Below, one piece after another: positions 35,631 through 45,700 of a DNA stretch of 64,000 bases. Origin of the DNA: JAAXGX01 sp965203565 (GTDB lineage Bacteria; Acidobacteriota; Vicinamibacteria; Vicinamibacterales; UBA8438); NCBI GenBank assembly GCA_965203565.1, contig OZ241896.1:1178001-1242000 (forward strand), given 5' to 3'. The notes below the pieces were generated by a model that searched no databases, was not told the origin of the DNA, and worked only from the letters and a program-made list of their open reading frames with translations. A program made the translations under genes and the position numbers. Within the stretch, counting starts at the first letter, position 1, and each line of letters opens with the position of its first letter.

Positions 35631-37439
35631 TCATCCCCCGCCGGACGCTGCGGGCGCCGACGCCGCGGGCCGGAGAACGGCGTAGGCGGGCAGACCGACC
35701 GCCTCGAAGCGCGCCATCACCGCGCTGGCGGGGGAGGCGCCGGGGTCCTCGGCCTGGAACTTGATCTTCACGTAGCCGTCGAGCGCCTCCCGCACAGCGG
35801 GGTCCTTCAGCGTCGTCCGGTCCATCGTCAGGCAGTTCTTGCACCAGGTCGCCCAGACGTCGACCAGGACCGGCTTCCCCTCCGCCCGGGCCGTCCGGAG
35901 GCCCTGCCCGAGCGACGCATGCCACCCTTCGTCGAGCATCGCCTGCACGCTGCCGGCCACCTCCTCCGGATCGACCCAGCGCTGGCTGAACAGTCCGTAC
36001 GCCAGCGCGCCGTAATAGACGGCCGTGCCGAGGATGAAGACGCCGAATGCCTGCTTGACGCGCACCATCCAGGGCCCCGGCCGCGGGATCACGGACAGCC
36101 CGGCGCCCGCGGCCGGCCACGGGAGCGCCATCCCCAGGCCGAGCACGAACGGCAGCGCCAGCGCGGCCGTCACCCCCGCCGCGTACAGGCTGCTGGAGAA
36201 GACGATCACCTGGATGACGACCGGCGCGACGCAGGCGCCCGCCAGCAGCGCCGCCACGCCGCCCATGCCGAAGGCGGCGAGCAGCGACCCGCCGCCCGCC
36301 GCGCCGCCGGAAGCGGCGGCGCTCCGGAAGCGGGAGAAGTCGATGGCGAGGACGTCGAACATCGCCAGGCCGAGGACGACGAACAGCGCCGCGATGGCCA
36401 GATTGAACCACGGCGACGCGTTGATCGTCCCGAACGCGCCGGCGGTCAGGATGACGGCGAGGCCGAGCCCTCCGTACACGAGAGCCATCGCCAGGCCGTA
36501 GGCGCTCCCGAGGGCGAGCCCCCGCCTGCGCGAGCCGGCGCGGGTCCCCGCGCCGATGATCGCCAAGTTGATCGGAACGAGCGGCAGGACGCACGGCGTC
36601 AGGTTGAGCGCCAGCCCGCCGGCCAGCACCAGCGCCAGGATCGCGAGTGGTCCCCGCCCCTCGAACCAGCCCGTTTCCCGCCGGCCCGACTCCGCCCGGT
36701 CGATGAACTCCAGGAACTCGTCCGCGTCCAGGTAGCCGCCGGCCGTCCCGCGCACGGTGAAGCCGGCCAGCAGCGCCAGGGCGTCGTCGCCGCCCGCCCC
36801 CGCTGCTGCTGCGTCCATTTCCGCCGCGGGTCGGGGGCTACTTCCGGGGTCTCCAGGGTCCGTCGCCGATCCGCCGCCGGCGGCGGGCGCCGCTTCGAAT
36901 GCGAGGCCGGCGAACAGCTCCGCATGCGCCGGTTCGACCGGGCGCGATCGCGGCACGACCGTGACGGAGAAGTCAACCGGCGCGGTCGCCGGCAGGTAGC
37001 ACATCGTCTCGTCGCACGCCTGGTACCGGAGGACGCCCGGCGCCGCGTACGTGCCGGGCGCCAGGCCGGGGTCGAGCGCGAGCGCCGCGCCGATGGCGAA
37101 CGTCTCCTCGAAGACCGCCAGCGGACCGTCGGCGCCCTGCTGGCTCAGCAGGATCGGTTCGGGCCAAGCGAGCCCGGCGAGCTCGATGCCGTCCGGCGGA
37201 TCGAGCGTGAGAACGGTCGGGATGAGGAACGCGTCGAGCGGCGCGTTCGAGTTGACGTGGAACCCGGGGTCGAGCCGCGCCTGCACCGCGACCCGGAACG
37301 TCGTCCCGGCATGGGCGGCGTCCGCCTCCGCCACGCTGCGCAGCGCGATCCCGATCCGCCCCGGCTGGGCTTCGGCGCCCGCCGCCAGGAGGGCGGCCGC
37401 CAGCAGGCCGATCAGCGGGCGCCCGATGCGCGGAGCCAT
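35631..37439 (-). CDS. dsbD: Thiol:disulfide interchange protein DsbD
   Basis: This 602-residue inner-membrane protein passes electrons from cytoplasmic thioredoxin to periplasmic disulfide reductases. Domain order is: a signal peptide (LAAALLAAGAEAQ); the N-terminal alpha domain with RYQACDETMCYLPATAPVDF (active-site cysteines); an Ala/Gly-rich linker; eight membrane segments with the redox pair in LNLTPCVLPLVPINLAIIGA and LLAGACVAPVVIQ; then the C-terminal thioredoxin domain with WATWCKNC (Trp near residue 532). All the expected cysteine pairs are visible. It is the last core gene before the defence island, and a 211-bp copy of its alpha-domain coding region lies at the far edge of the island (61.0 kb). 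Confidence 0.93.
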   Translation of the reverse strand: MAPRIGRPLIGLLAAALLAAGAEAQPGRIGIALRSVAEADAAHAGTTFRVAVQARLDPGFHVNSNAPLDAFLIPTVLTLDPPDGIELAGLAWPEPILLSQQGADGPLAVFEETFAIGAALALDPGLAPGTYAAPGVLRYQACDETMCYLPATAPVDFSVTVVPRSRPVEPAHAELFAGLAFEAAPAAGGGSATDPGDPGSSPRPAAEMDAAAAGAGGDDALALLAGFTVRGTAGGYLDADEFLEFIDRAESGRRETGWFEGRGPLAILALVLAGGLALNLTPCVLPLVPINLAIIGAGTRAGSRRRGLALGSAYGLAMALVYGGLGLAVILTAGAFGTINASPWFNLAIAALFVVLGLAMFDVLAIDFSRFRSAAASGGAAGGGSLLAAFGMGGVAALLAGACVAPVVIQVIVFSSSLYAAGVTAALALPFVLGLGMALPWPAAGAGLSVIPRPGPWMVRVKQAFGVFILGTAVYYGALAYGLFSQRWVDPEEVAGSVQAMLDEGWHASLGQGLRTARAEGKPVLVDVWATWCKNCLTMDRTTLKDPAVREALDGYVKIKFQAEDPGASPASAVMARFEAVGLPAYAVLRPAASAPAASGGG

Positions 37440-37485
37440 GCGGCCCAGTATGCCAGATTCGCGGCGTCGACCGCCGGAGGGGACC

Positions 37486-37514
37486 TTTCAGCGGGACGCG
37501 CCGCCCGGTACAAT
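37486..37514 (+). promoter_or_regulatory. Possible promoter of the defence operon
   Basis: TACAAT at 37509-37514 is a good -10 match, 26 bp before the DUF499 ATG. The -35 candidate TTCAGC about 16 bp further upstream is weak. No ribosome binding site precedes the ATG (GACCTCCTC). Confidence 0.3.
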
Positions 37515-37540
37515 GAGCATCCCGGGCCTGCGACCTCCTC

Positions 37541-37742
37541 ATGAAGACCCTCAAACAAGCCTGCGCGCCGCGGCCGGCGACGTTCGATCCGAGCCGTCGG
37601 GACACGGTCCTCGACCTCTCCGATCTCGTCGAGGATCGGATCGACCCGGCCGCGTTCTTCGCCGAGAACCACGTCACGGAAGGGATGAAGACCCTGCTCA
37701 CCGAGGGATTCCGGCGGCTGGAAGGCAAGTCGCCGCAAGGGG
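37541..37742 (+). pseudogene. N-terminal fragment of the DUF499 anti-phage ATPase gene
   Basis: The 67 codons here (MKTLKQACAPRPATFDPSRR; RIDPAAFFAENHVTEGMKTL; GKSPQG) are the N-terminus of the DUF499 protein. The IS4-type element enters right after GKSPQG. When the element and one target copy are removed, the frame continues GKSPQG-VFKLTQAMGGGKTHN, straight into Walker A. The fragment alone reads a few codons into the element and stops at 37759. Confidence 0.88.
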
Positions 37743-39203
37743 CAATACTGTTGCTTTAGCGTTCTGATGCAACAATGTGCGGCGTCCAGTCCCACTTGCG
37801 GCGGGACACCGGGCCAGGGCGGCGGAGCGGGTAGCCGCTCATCTTCCGCTTGACGCAGCGCGGTTTCTTCTGACCGCGACTGGAGACCGCTCGCTCTTCC
37901 AGAATCTCCTCCAGCACGCGGTCGTGGAGCTGCTCATGCGCCGAGGGGGGAAACGCCGGGGTGCTCGACACGGCGGCGCAAGACCCGCACGGCGTGGACG
38001 AACGAAAGACGGTCCGGGTCCTCGTCCACCCTGCGGGCCGCCTTGTGGATCAGGCGCCGCACCGCGTAATGCGCCAGCATCAGACCGTGCACTTCCTGCA
38101 GCACCAGGTCCGGCGTCTTGCTGCGCAGGATGGCGCCGGGACCCAGGATGTGCGTCTTGACCTCATCATAGGTAGTTTCCACTTCCCAACGCTCATGGTA
38201 CAGGGCGGCCATCTCGGCCGCCGGCGCAACGGCCGGGTCGAGCAGAGTGGTGGCCAGGCGGTAGACCTCGCCGCTGGCGCCGTCCAGCGTGTACTCGACG
38301 ACCCGCACGGGGCAGACGCCCCGACTGCGCCGGCGATCCTGTCCGCTGCCCCGGAGCATGCTCCGGTAGGAACCGTCGGCGAAGCGTTCCAGCACCGGCA
38401 GGCGCAGATTCGCCTTCATGCGCCACAGCAGGTCGGCGCCGGTGTCCGACGCCCGCCGCCAGAGTGGGAAGCCACAATAGCCCCGGTCCGCCAGCACCAG
38501 CATCCCCGCCGACAACCACGGCAGCAGCGTCTCGACCTGCGTCTCCTCCGACTCGCCATACGCCCCCGCCCGCCAGGCGAACGCCGCCCGCGTCCCCAAC
38601 TCCACCAGCGCCGTCAAGCGCACCTGCGGGAAAGCGGCACGGCCCCGTGACGCCCCGGGCGCCCCGAACGTCTCCCGGTTCCCCGCCTCGTCCGGCACGT
38701 TCAACGCCGACCCGTCGAACGCTACCAGGCGACGGTTGCGATACCACGCCCCGCGCGTCGCCGGATCCGCCAGCGGCTTGACCCGCACCGCGCGCAACGC
38801 CTCGAACGGTTCCGGTCCCAAGCGCGCACGCGCACGCGAAATCGACGACTTTCCCGACACCCGCAACGCCGCCGAGTCCGACGACACCCAACGCAGTCCC
38901 TCCAGCAAGCAGCGCAGCACCTCCCGCGCCGACACCGACCGGAACAGCCCCAGAGCCACGACGTAATACACCATCGCTTCGGCCGGCAGATCTCGCTGCC
39001 GACCGCTTGCCCGACCACACGAAGCCAACGCCGCGCGCACCGACGTGATCGGGTACACTTGCGCGAGCACCCCGATGCTCAAATAGTCCGACAGCCGAGG
39101 ACCACCAAGCAGAACCGCTTGTGTTCGGGACATCCACCCCTCCGCGTTTCCCGCCTTTTCGGGACAGCATACAGGAGGCGTGAGTCTTAAAGCAACAGTA
39201 TTG
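37743..39203. mobile_element. IS4-family insertion sequence (1461 bp) inside the DUF499 gene
   Basis: The ends are perfect 16-bp inverted repeats: CAATACTGTTGCTTTA at 37743-37758, and its complement at 39188-39203. They are flanked by the 10-bp target duplication CCGCAAGGGG (37733-37742 and 39204-39213). The length, IR, target-duplication size and single DDE transposase with the Y-R-E-K signature fit the IS4 family. Removing the element restores an open DUF499 frame, so the insertion is recent relative to that gene. Confidence 0.95.
37934..39133 (-). CDS. IS4-family DDE transposase
   Basis: The protein has 399 residues, starting at MSRTQAVLLGG (ATG 39133). The RNase-H-like core has a first Asp in RRLVAFDGSALNVPD, a second in LSAGMLVLADRGYCGFPLW, and the C-terminal IS4 signature YHERWEVETTYDEVK (Y-x2-R-x3-E-x6-K), which carries the catalytic Glu. 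It seems intact and complete, so the element may still be mobile. It is transcribed against the host DUF499 gene. A larger open frame extends upstream beyond the element and is not used. Confidence 0.93.
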   Translation of the reverse strand: MSRTQAVLLGGPRLSDYLSIGVLAQVYPITSVRAALASCGRASGRQRDLPAEAMVYYVVALGLFRSVSAREVLRCLLEGLRWVSSDSAALRVSGKSSISRARARLGPEPFEALRAVRVKPLADPATRGAWYRNRRLVAFDGSALNVPDEAGNRETFGAPGASRGRAAFPQVRLTALVELGTRAAFAWRAGAYGESEETQVETLLPWLSAGMLVLADRGYCGFPLWRRASDTGADLLWRMKANLRLPVLERFADGSYRSMLRGSGQDRRRSRGVCPVRVVEYTLDGASGEVYRLATTLLDPAVAPAAEMAALYHERWEVETTYDEVKTHILGPGAILRSKTPDLVLQEVHGLMLAHYAVRRLIHKAARRVDEDPDRLSFVHAVRVLRRRVEHPGVSPLGA

Positions 39204-42083
39204 CCGCAAGGGGTGTTCAAGCTGACGCAGGCGATGGGGGGCGGAAAGACGCACAACCTGCTCGCGTTCGGCCTGCTCGCCCGGCATCCGGAGCGTCGCG
39301 CCGAAGTCATGAGCGACTTCTACGCGCCGAGCGGCGCGCTCGGTCCCGTCCGGGTGGTGGCGTTCTCCGGGCGCGAGAGCGACGCGCCGCTGGGCGTGTG
39401 GGGCGCCGTCGCCGAGCAGCTCGGCAGGCGCGAGACGTTCAAGGACTACTACACGCCGCTTTCCGCCCCCGGCCAGACGGCATGGGTGAACCTGCTGCAA
39501 GGCGATCCGCTCGTCATCATGCTGGACGAGTTGCCGCCGTACTTCGTCAACGCGGCTGCGAAGAGCATCGGGAATTCGGATCTCTCGGTGGTCACGGCGA
39601 CCGCGCTCGCCAACCTCCTGGTGGCGATCGGGCGGGACGAGCTGCGCAACGTCTGCCTCGTCATCTCCGACCTCACCGTCTCGTATTCAGCCGGCAGCCG
39701 GCGGATCGTCGGCGCGCTGCAGGACCTGGAGCGGGAGACCGGCCGGTCCGCCATGAACCTGGAGCCGGTCCGGATGAATACGGACGAGTTTTACCAGATC
39801 CTTCGCAAGCGGATCTTCGAGACGCTGCCCGGCGAGCCGGAGATCGCGGAGGTGGCGCAAGGGTACGCGAAGGCGGTGCGCGACGCGAAGCAGATGGACG
39901 TGACGAACGCGTCGCCGGAGCAGTTCGCGAGCCGGATAGCCGAATCGTATCCGTTCCATCCCGCCATCCGGGATCTCTACGCCCGGTTCCGGGAGAACCA
40001 GGGCTTTCAGCAGACGCGCGGGCTGATCCGCCTGATGCGGATCGCCGTCGCCCGCCTGTGGGAATCGGACCGCGACCCCTGCCTCGTCGCCGCTCACGAC
40101 GTCGACTTGGCGGACCGCGAGACGCTGACCGAGATCAACCAGATCAATCCGACGCTGGAGAACGCGATAGCCCACGACGTCGCGTCGGCCGGCGGGGGCG
40201 CGGTCGCCGAACTGCTCGACGCCAACCTGGGCGGGGGGGAGGACGCGCAGGACGTCATGCGGCTCCTGCTCGTCGCCTCGCTCGCCAACGTGCCCGGAGC
40301 CGTCAAGGGGCTTGCCGCTCCGGAGATCGTCGCGAACCTGTGCGCGCCGGGCCGCGACGTCTCGAAGCTGCAGAACGAAGTGGTCGCGCGCCTCGTCACC
40401 GCCGCGTGGTACCTGCACGCCACCAGCGAGGGTCGGCTCCACGTCCGCAACGTGCAGAACCTCGTCGCCCGCGTGACGACCACAGCGGGAGCGTACCTCC
40501 GGGACCAGGCGGCCCGCGAACTGAAGAACCGGATCGCGGAGATCTTCAAGCCTTCGAACGGCTGGTGCTATCAGCGCATCGCGGCGCTGCCCGCCATCGA
40601 CGATATCGACGTCGCGCCGGACAAGGTGACGCTGGTCGTCACCGAGCCGCACCCGGGCGGACTCCACCCGGATCTGGCGGCGCTGTACGAGCAGCTCACG
40701 TACCGGAACCGCATCTGCTTCCTGACCGGCGAGCGCGCGTTCGACTCGTTGCTCGAACGGGCGCGCGAGATCAGGGCGATCAACCAGATCATCTCCGAGA
40801 TGCGCCAGGAGGGCGTGGCCGACAACGATCCGCAGATGCAGCAGGCGCGCGACCAGCTCCTCCCGCGTTTCCTGACCCAGTTTCACAGCGCCGTCCGCGA
40901 GACGTTCACCACGCTCCACTATCCGACCAGGGATCGCCTCGCGAAGGCGGACTTCCTGATGGAGTTCAGGGAAAACCATTACGACGGCGAACAGCAGGTG
41001 ATCGCGGCGCTGAGGGAAAGACAGAAGTACACCGAGGAGATATCCGGCGACGTTTTCCAAAAGAAGGTGGAGATCCGGCTCTTCACGCAGAAGTCGATGC
41101 CGTGGGCGGAAGTCGTGCGCCGGGCCGCCACCAATCCGGCGTGGCAATGGCACCGGGCCGATGCGCTCGACCGGTTCAAGGCTGACTGCGTGCGCCAGGA
41201 CGTCTGGCGCGAGGAAGGGAGCTACGTCGAGAAGGGGCCGTTCCCGAAACCGGCGACGACGGTGCGCGTACAGGAATTGTCGCGCGACGACGACACCGGC
41301 AAGGTGAAGCTGCGGCTGTCGCCGGTCAACGGCGACCGGCTCTACGCGGAGTTCGGCGGGCCGGCGACGCCAGCTTCGATGCGCCTCGACGAACCGGTTT
41401 TCGAGACGGAGGCGATGCGCGTTTCGTTCCTCGCCGCGGACTCCAGCGGCGCGCACGAGACGGGCGAGCCGGTCGAGTGGCGCAACCGGATCACGCTGAA
41501 GTCGCGCGACTACCTCGACGGCGACGAACGCAGGGTCGAGATCCGGGCCGCTCCGCCGGCTGCCGTCCGCTACACCACCGACGGTTCCGACCCGCGGTTG
41601 GGCGGAGGCGCCTACGAAGGACCGTTCGGCGTACCTGCCGGCGCGCGCCTCGTACTGGCGGTAGCGGAGAAGGACGGGATCGAATCCGAGCTGCACCAGC
41701 GCGAGATCACCGAAAGATCGGCTCCCCCGCCCATCGACAGGACGAAACCGGCCGTGTGGCGTCCGGCCGGCGGGTTCACGTTCCAGAGCACCCGCACTGC
41801 CTACGGGTTCATCAATCGCCTGAAGAAGCACGACGCTTCCGCCAGCGGCCTCCGTTTCGTCGTGCAGGCGGACAAGACGACGTGGGTCGAGCTCAGTCTC
41901 TCCAACGACGTTGCGCTGGACGGCGCGGCGATGGAGCAGGCGGTCGAGCATCTCAGGCGGCTCGTCTCCGGGGGCGAGGTCGAGATCAAGGCGAGTCGAA
42001 CGCACTACGCCACGGGCCAGCGCTTCCTGGACCACGTGGCCGACGTCAAGGCGACGTACCGGCGCGAAGAGGTGGGACCTTGA
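39180..42083 (+). CDS. DUF499-family anti-phage-associated ATPase, main part (gene interrupted by IS)
   Basis: This is the body of the COG1483/DUF499 AAA+ ATPase, the first gene of the defence operon. After the IS junction it begins VFKLTQAMGGGKTHNLLAFG (Walker A), then DPLVIMLDELPPYFVN (Walker B). The middle is helical. Near the C-terminus a chitobiase/Fn3-like module (VRYTTDGSDPRLGGGAYEGP) is followed by a VWRPAGGFTFQSTRTAYGF region. An in-frame GTG at 39180 inside the IS end has AGGAGG only one base before it, too close for a good start; GTG 39213 or an ATG at the P-loop are alternatives. So translation of this part is doubtful although the frame is open for about 960 codons. Its stop overlaps the next gene's TTG start. 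Confidence 0.85.
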   Translation: MSLKATVLPQGVFKLTQAMGGGKTHNLLAFGLLARHPERRAEVMSDFYAPSGALGPVRVVAFSGRESDAPLGVWGAVAEQLGRRETFKDYYTPLSAPGQTAWVNLLQGDPLVIMLDELPPYFVNAAAKSIGNSDLSVVTATALANLLVAIGRDELRNVCLVISDLTVSYSAGSRRIVGALQDLERETGRSAMNLEPVRMNTDEFYQILRKRIFETLPGEPEIAEVAQGYAKAVRDAKQMDVTNASPEQFASRIAESYPFHPAIRDLYARFRENQGFQQTRGLIRLMRIAVARLWESDRDPCLVAAHDVDLADRETLTEINQINPTLENAIAHDVASAGGGAVAELLDANLGGGEDAQDVMRLLLVASLANVPGAVKGLAAPEIVANLCAPGRDVSKLQNEVVARLVTAAWYLHATSEGRLHVRNVQNLVARVTTTAGAYLRDQAARELKNRIAEIFKPSNGWCYQRIAALPAIDDIDVAPDKVTLVVTEPHPGGLHPDLAALYEQLTYRNRICFLTGERAFDSLLERAREIRAINQIISEMRQEGVADNDPQMQQARDQLLPRFLTQFHSAVRETFTTLHYPTRDRLAKADFLMEFRENHYDGEQQVIAALRERQKYTEEISGDVFQKKVEIRLFTQKSMPWAEVVRRAATNPAWQWHRADALDRFKADCVRQDVWREEGSYVEKGPFPKPATTVRVQELSRDDDTGKVKLRLSPVNGDRLYAEFGGPATPASMRLDEPVFETEAMRVSFLAADSSGAHETGEPVEWRNRITLKSRDYLDGDERRVEIRAAPPAAVRYTTDGSDPRLGGGAYEGPFGVPAGARLVLAVAEKDGIESELHQREITERSAPPPIDRTKPAVWRPAGGFTFQSTRTAYGFINRLKKHDASASGLRFVVQADKTTWVELSLSNDVALDGAAMEQAVEHLRRLVSGGEVEIKASRTHYATGQRFLDHVADVKATYRREEVGP

Positions 42084-42742
42084 AGACGGCGGCTCGATCC
42101 GGAGCCGCGGGGTTCGGCTTCGACCCCGTACAGTCGCAACACCATTTCTCCGTGACGGTGCCGGCCGGAAACCGCGCCGACGTGCTGGTCGCCGAACGTC
42201 TGACGTTCGACCCCGAGACGGAGCGCGCGCCGCCGTCCCTCGGCGCCGGTCCCCGGGACGCCAGGCTCCGCGTCAGGCTGCCGCGCGCCAAGTGGAACGC
42301 GATAGCGGACGACGTCCGGGTGGAGTTCAACCGCAGGCTCAAGCAGCAGGGGTTGCCCGCGGGGCGCTGGAGGACCGGCGACAACGCCGTGGCGCGACTG
42401 CTCGGCAAGGAGCTGACCCTGCTGGCGTGGGCGGTGGAGGATGCGGACCCGACGCTGGTCCCGGCCGCCATCCGGAACTGGCTGGGGCTGGCGCCGGAAG
42501 AGCGCTGGTGGTTGTTCACCATGACCAGCGCGGCGACCGGGCATGCAGTCCATGGCCGCGGCAAGGGCTGGCGCAAGGCGGTGCGCTTCGCGCTGACCGA
42601 GAACCCGGTGAACGGGGTCCGGAGCGAGCGGCCGGCCGACCTGTTCCGGCTGGTGGCGAAGGAGGAAAGGCGCGAAGCGTCGTCCCCGCGGCGGCGGGCG
42701 GGAGCCTCCCGGCGCCGGACCGCCGGCGGCGGCAGGGGGTGA
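42080..42742 (+). CDS. DUF3780-family anti-phage-associated protein
   Basis: The protein has 220 residues. A TTG start at 42080 overlaps the DUF499 stop (TTGA). It opens with GFGFDPVQSQHHFSVTVPAG, typical of the family, and contains VRLPRAKWNAIADDVRVEFN, KELTLLAWAVEDADPTLVP and APEERWWLFTMTSAATGHA, ending in a basic Arg-rich tail. No catalytic residues are recognised. It is always reported beside DUF499 and DUF1156, so it is probably a structural or specificity subunit; that role is inferred. The next gene begins three bases after its stop. Confidence 0.85.
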   Translation: MKTAARSGAAGFGFDPVQSQHHFSVTVPAGNRADVLVAERLTFDPETERAPPSLGAGPRDARLRVRLPRAKWNAIADDVRVEFNRRLKQQGLPAGRWRTGDNAVARLLGKELTLLAWAVEDADPTLVPAAIRNWLGLAPEERWWLFTMTSAATGHAVHGRGKGWRKAVRFALTENPVNGVRSERPADLFRLVAKEERREASSPRRRAGASRRRTAGGGRG

Positions 42743-42745
42743 GGA

Positions 42746-45700
42746 TTGGCGACGGCGCATCCGGCCGCCGATTCGGGACCTGAGGCGTCCCCCGCCAGGG
42801 CCGCCGCCGCCGCCGCCAGCTTCATCGAGACGCAGTTCCCGGTGTCGCGGCTGTCGAAGGAGAGCTACAAGGAGCGCAAAGCCAACTACAGCCAGACCCT
42901 GACCGGCCTCGGCAAGTGGTGGGGCCGCAAGCCGCTCGTCCTGGTGCGGGCGGTCCTCCTGGGGCTGCTGATGCCCGCCTCCGGCGACCCCCGCCGCGAC
43001 CGGGACGTCTTCCTCGCCCTGCTCACGATGGACGACGAGGGCCTGTGGCGCCGCAAGCGCCGCGCCGTTCCGCTCCGCGAGATCCGGCGGCGCCTCTCGG
43101 CGGCCGAGCGGGACGAGTGGTTCGCGCCCGACGCCGGCCCGGAGCGGCTTCGGCTCCGGAAGGGGGTGACGGCGGAGGACCGGCGGCGGTTGCAGCGCCT
43201 CGTGTTCGACCGGCTGGGCTACGACGAGAAGCTGGTCTGGTGCGACCGGCCGGAGCAGGTCGACGGGCCGTCGGCGGACGCCTGGCCGGCGATCAACGCG
43301 CACCTGGGCACGGCGGCGGCGAGCCTGCCCGAGCTGGTGCGCGAGCTGGGGCGGCGGCGTTTCGGGCGCGCGCCGCGGGTGGGCGACGCGTTCTGCGGCG
43401 GGGGCAGCGTGCCGTTCGAGGCGGCCCGCCTCGGTTGCGAGGCGTACGGCTCGGACCTCAACCCGGTGGCCGCGCTCCTCACCTGGGGCGCGTTGCGCAT
43501 CGTGGGCGGCGGCCCGGAAGTCGCCGGGCAGGTGCGGGCGGCGCAGCAGGAAGTGTTCGACGCGGTCGACCGCCAAGTCACCGCGTGGGGGATCGAACAC
43601 GACGCGAACGGCTGGCGCGCCGACGCCTTCCTGTACTGCGCCGAGACCGTCTGCCCGGCGTGCGGCTGGCTCGTGCCGCTGGCGCCGGGCTGGGTGGTCG
43701 GCGAGAAGACGCGCACCGTCGCGCGGCTGCGGCCGGAACCGGCGGAGCGCCGCTTCGCCATCGACGTCCGTTCCGGCGTCGGGCCGGACGAGCTGGCGGC
43801 GGCGCGCGCGGCGGGAACCGTGAAGGGGTCGCGGCTGGAATGCCCGCAATGCCGCGAATCGACGCCGATGGCCGCCCTCCGCGGCGACCGGCGCGACGGC
43901 GGCCGGGGCAGCGGCCTGCGGCGGTGGGAGAACGACGATCTCGCGCCGCGGCCGGACGACGTGTTCGGCGAGCGCCTCTACTGCGTCCGCTGGCGCCTGC
44001 CGCGGCTCGACGCGCTGCTGCGGGCCGAGCAGGACGCCCGCGCGGGGCGGCCGGGTTCCCCGCCGCCGGCGCCGGAGGGGGTCGGCCTCGACCGCGCGAT
44101 CGCGGCGCTCGCCGGGCTGTCGGACGCGGCCGGGCGGCGGGAGATCGCGGCGCTCCGAGCGCGCGATTGGGCGGCCGAGGAGCGCGCCCTTGAGGAGGCG
44201 CGCCGGGACTTCGAGGCCCGGTCCGCCGGCCGCGGCCCGAAGGCGGAACCCGACGCGGCGGCGCGGCGGCTGCGGGAGGCGCGGGCGACGGTCGCGGGAA
44301 GGGATGCGCGGGTCGACGCGCTGACGAAGGCCCTCCCCGGGGCGTTGTATCGCGCGGCCGACGACGCCGACCGGGAGCGGGAGGCGCGCGCGCTCGACCT
44401 GTTGCGCGAGCGCTTCCCGGAATGGCAGGCGCGCGGGTACGTGCCGAGCCGGGCGATTGCGCCGGGCGACGAGACCAGCCGGCTGCTGCGCGAGCGCGGC
44501 TGGACGCACTGGCATCACCTGTTCAATCCGAGGCAACTCCTGATTGCAGGCAGCTTTATACGTTTCCTGCTGACGGAAAAGAATCTCACGGTGATTCAGA
44601 AACGAGCGTTGACGTTGATCCTTGCTCGTTGTCTGAACTTCAACAGCCGCCTGACGCGATGGGTTGACAATGCGGCTAACGAAAAGGGTGCGGACACATT
44701 TGCAAATCAAGCGCTTAACACCCTTCTTGTGTATGTCACCCGACCGTGGCCGCGCATGGCGACCATCGTTAAAAAATCTCCAACAGCGTCACAAGCCTTC
44801 GAGTCTCTGTCCAGCCGGGCGATGCCAGAGAAGACACTTGGGGAAAACTTCGCCGGAACGACTGATTTCGACACCGGGGCTGTCCAGCCGGGCGATGCCC
44901 GAGAAAACACTTGGGAGGTCGACCTGTGGGTAACCGATCCCCCGTATGCCGACGCCGTGAATTACCACGAACTTTCGGAGTTTTTTCTGGCCTGGTACGA
45001 ACAGCCTTGGCGGTCACTATTTCCAAATTGGAATAGCGATAGCAGACGCGCACTTGCCATCAAGGGCGCCGACGCGGACTTCCGACGGGGCATGGTAGCC
45101 AGCTATCGCAATCTCGCTGAGCATATGCCCGCCGACGGCCTCCAGGTCGTCATGTTCACGCACCAGGACGCATCGGTATGGGCCGATCTCACCCTGATCC
45201 TCTGGACCGCGGGCCTGCGGGTGACCGCCGCGTGGACCATCGCCACGGAAACGGAGTCGGCGCTCAAGGAAGGCAACTACGTCCAGGGCACCGTGCTGAT
45301 GGTGCTGCGGAAGCAGACCTCCGCGGAGACGGCGTTCCTCGACGAGGTGGTCCCCGAGGTGGAGACCGAGGTCGAGCGCCAGCTCGACGCCATGCTGCGG
45401 CTCGACGACCGCGAGGCGCCGAACTTCTCCGACGCCGACTACCAGCTCGCGGCCTACGCGGCGGCGCTGCGCGTGCTGACGCGGTACCGCGCCGTCGAGG
45501 ACGTCGACGTCGCCCGCCAGCTCGCGCGCGGGCGGCGCGCGGACGACGGCAATCCGATAGAACGGATCATCGCCGACGCGGTGCGGACGGCGAGCGACTT
45601 CCTCGTCCCCCGGGGGCTGCCGGCGCATCTGTGGCGGCGGCTCGGCCCCGAGGAGAAGCTCTACCTGAAGGGCCTCGACGTGGAGCGCCGCGGCGAGTTC

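Noticed and set aside
39173..39182. IS4-supplied ribosome binding site and GTG as a good new start for DUF499
   Set aside because: AGGAGG is only one base from GTG, so it was not claimed as a functional start, only mentioned as possible.
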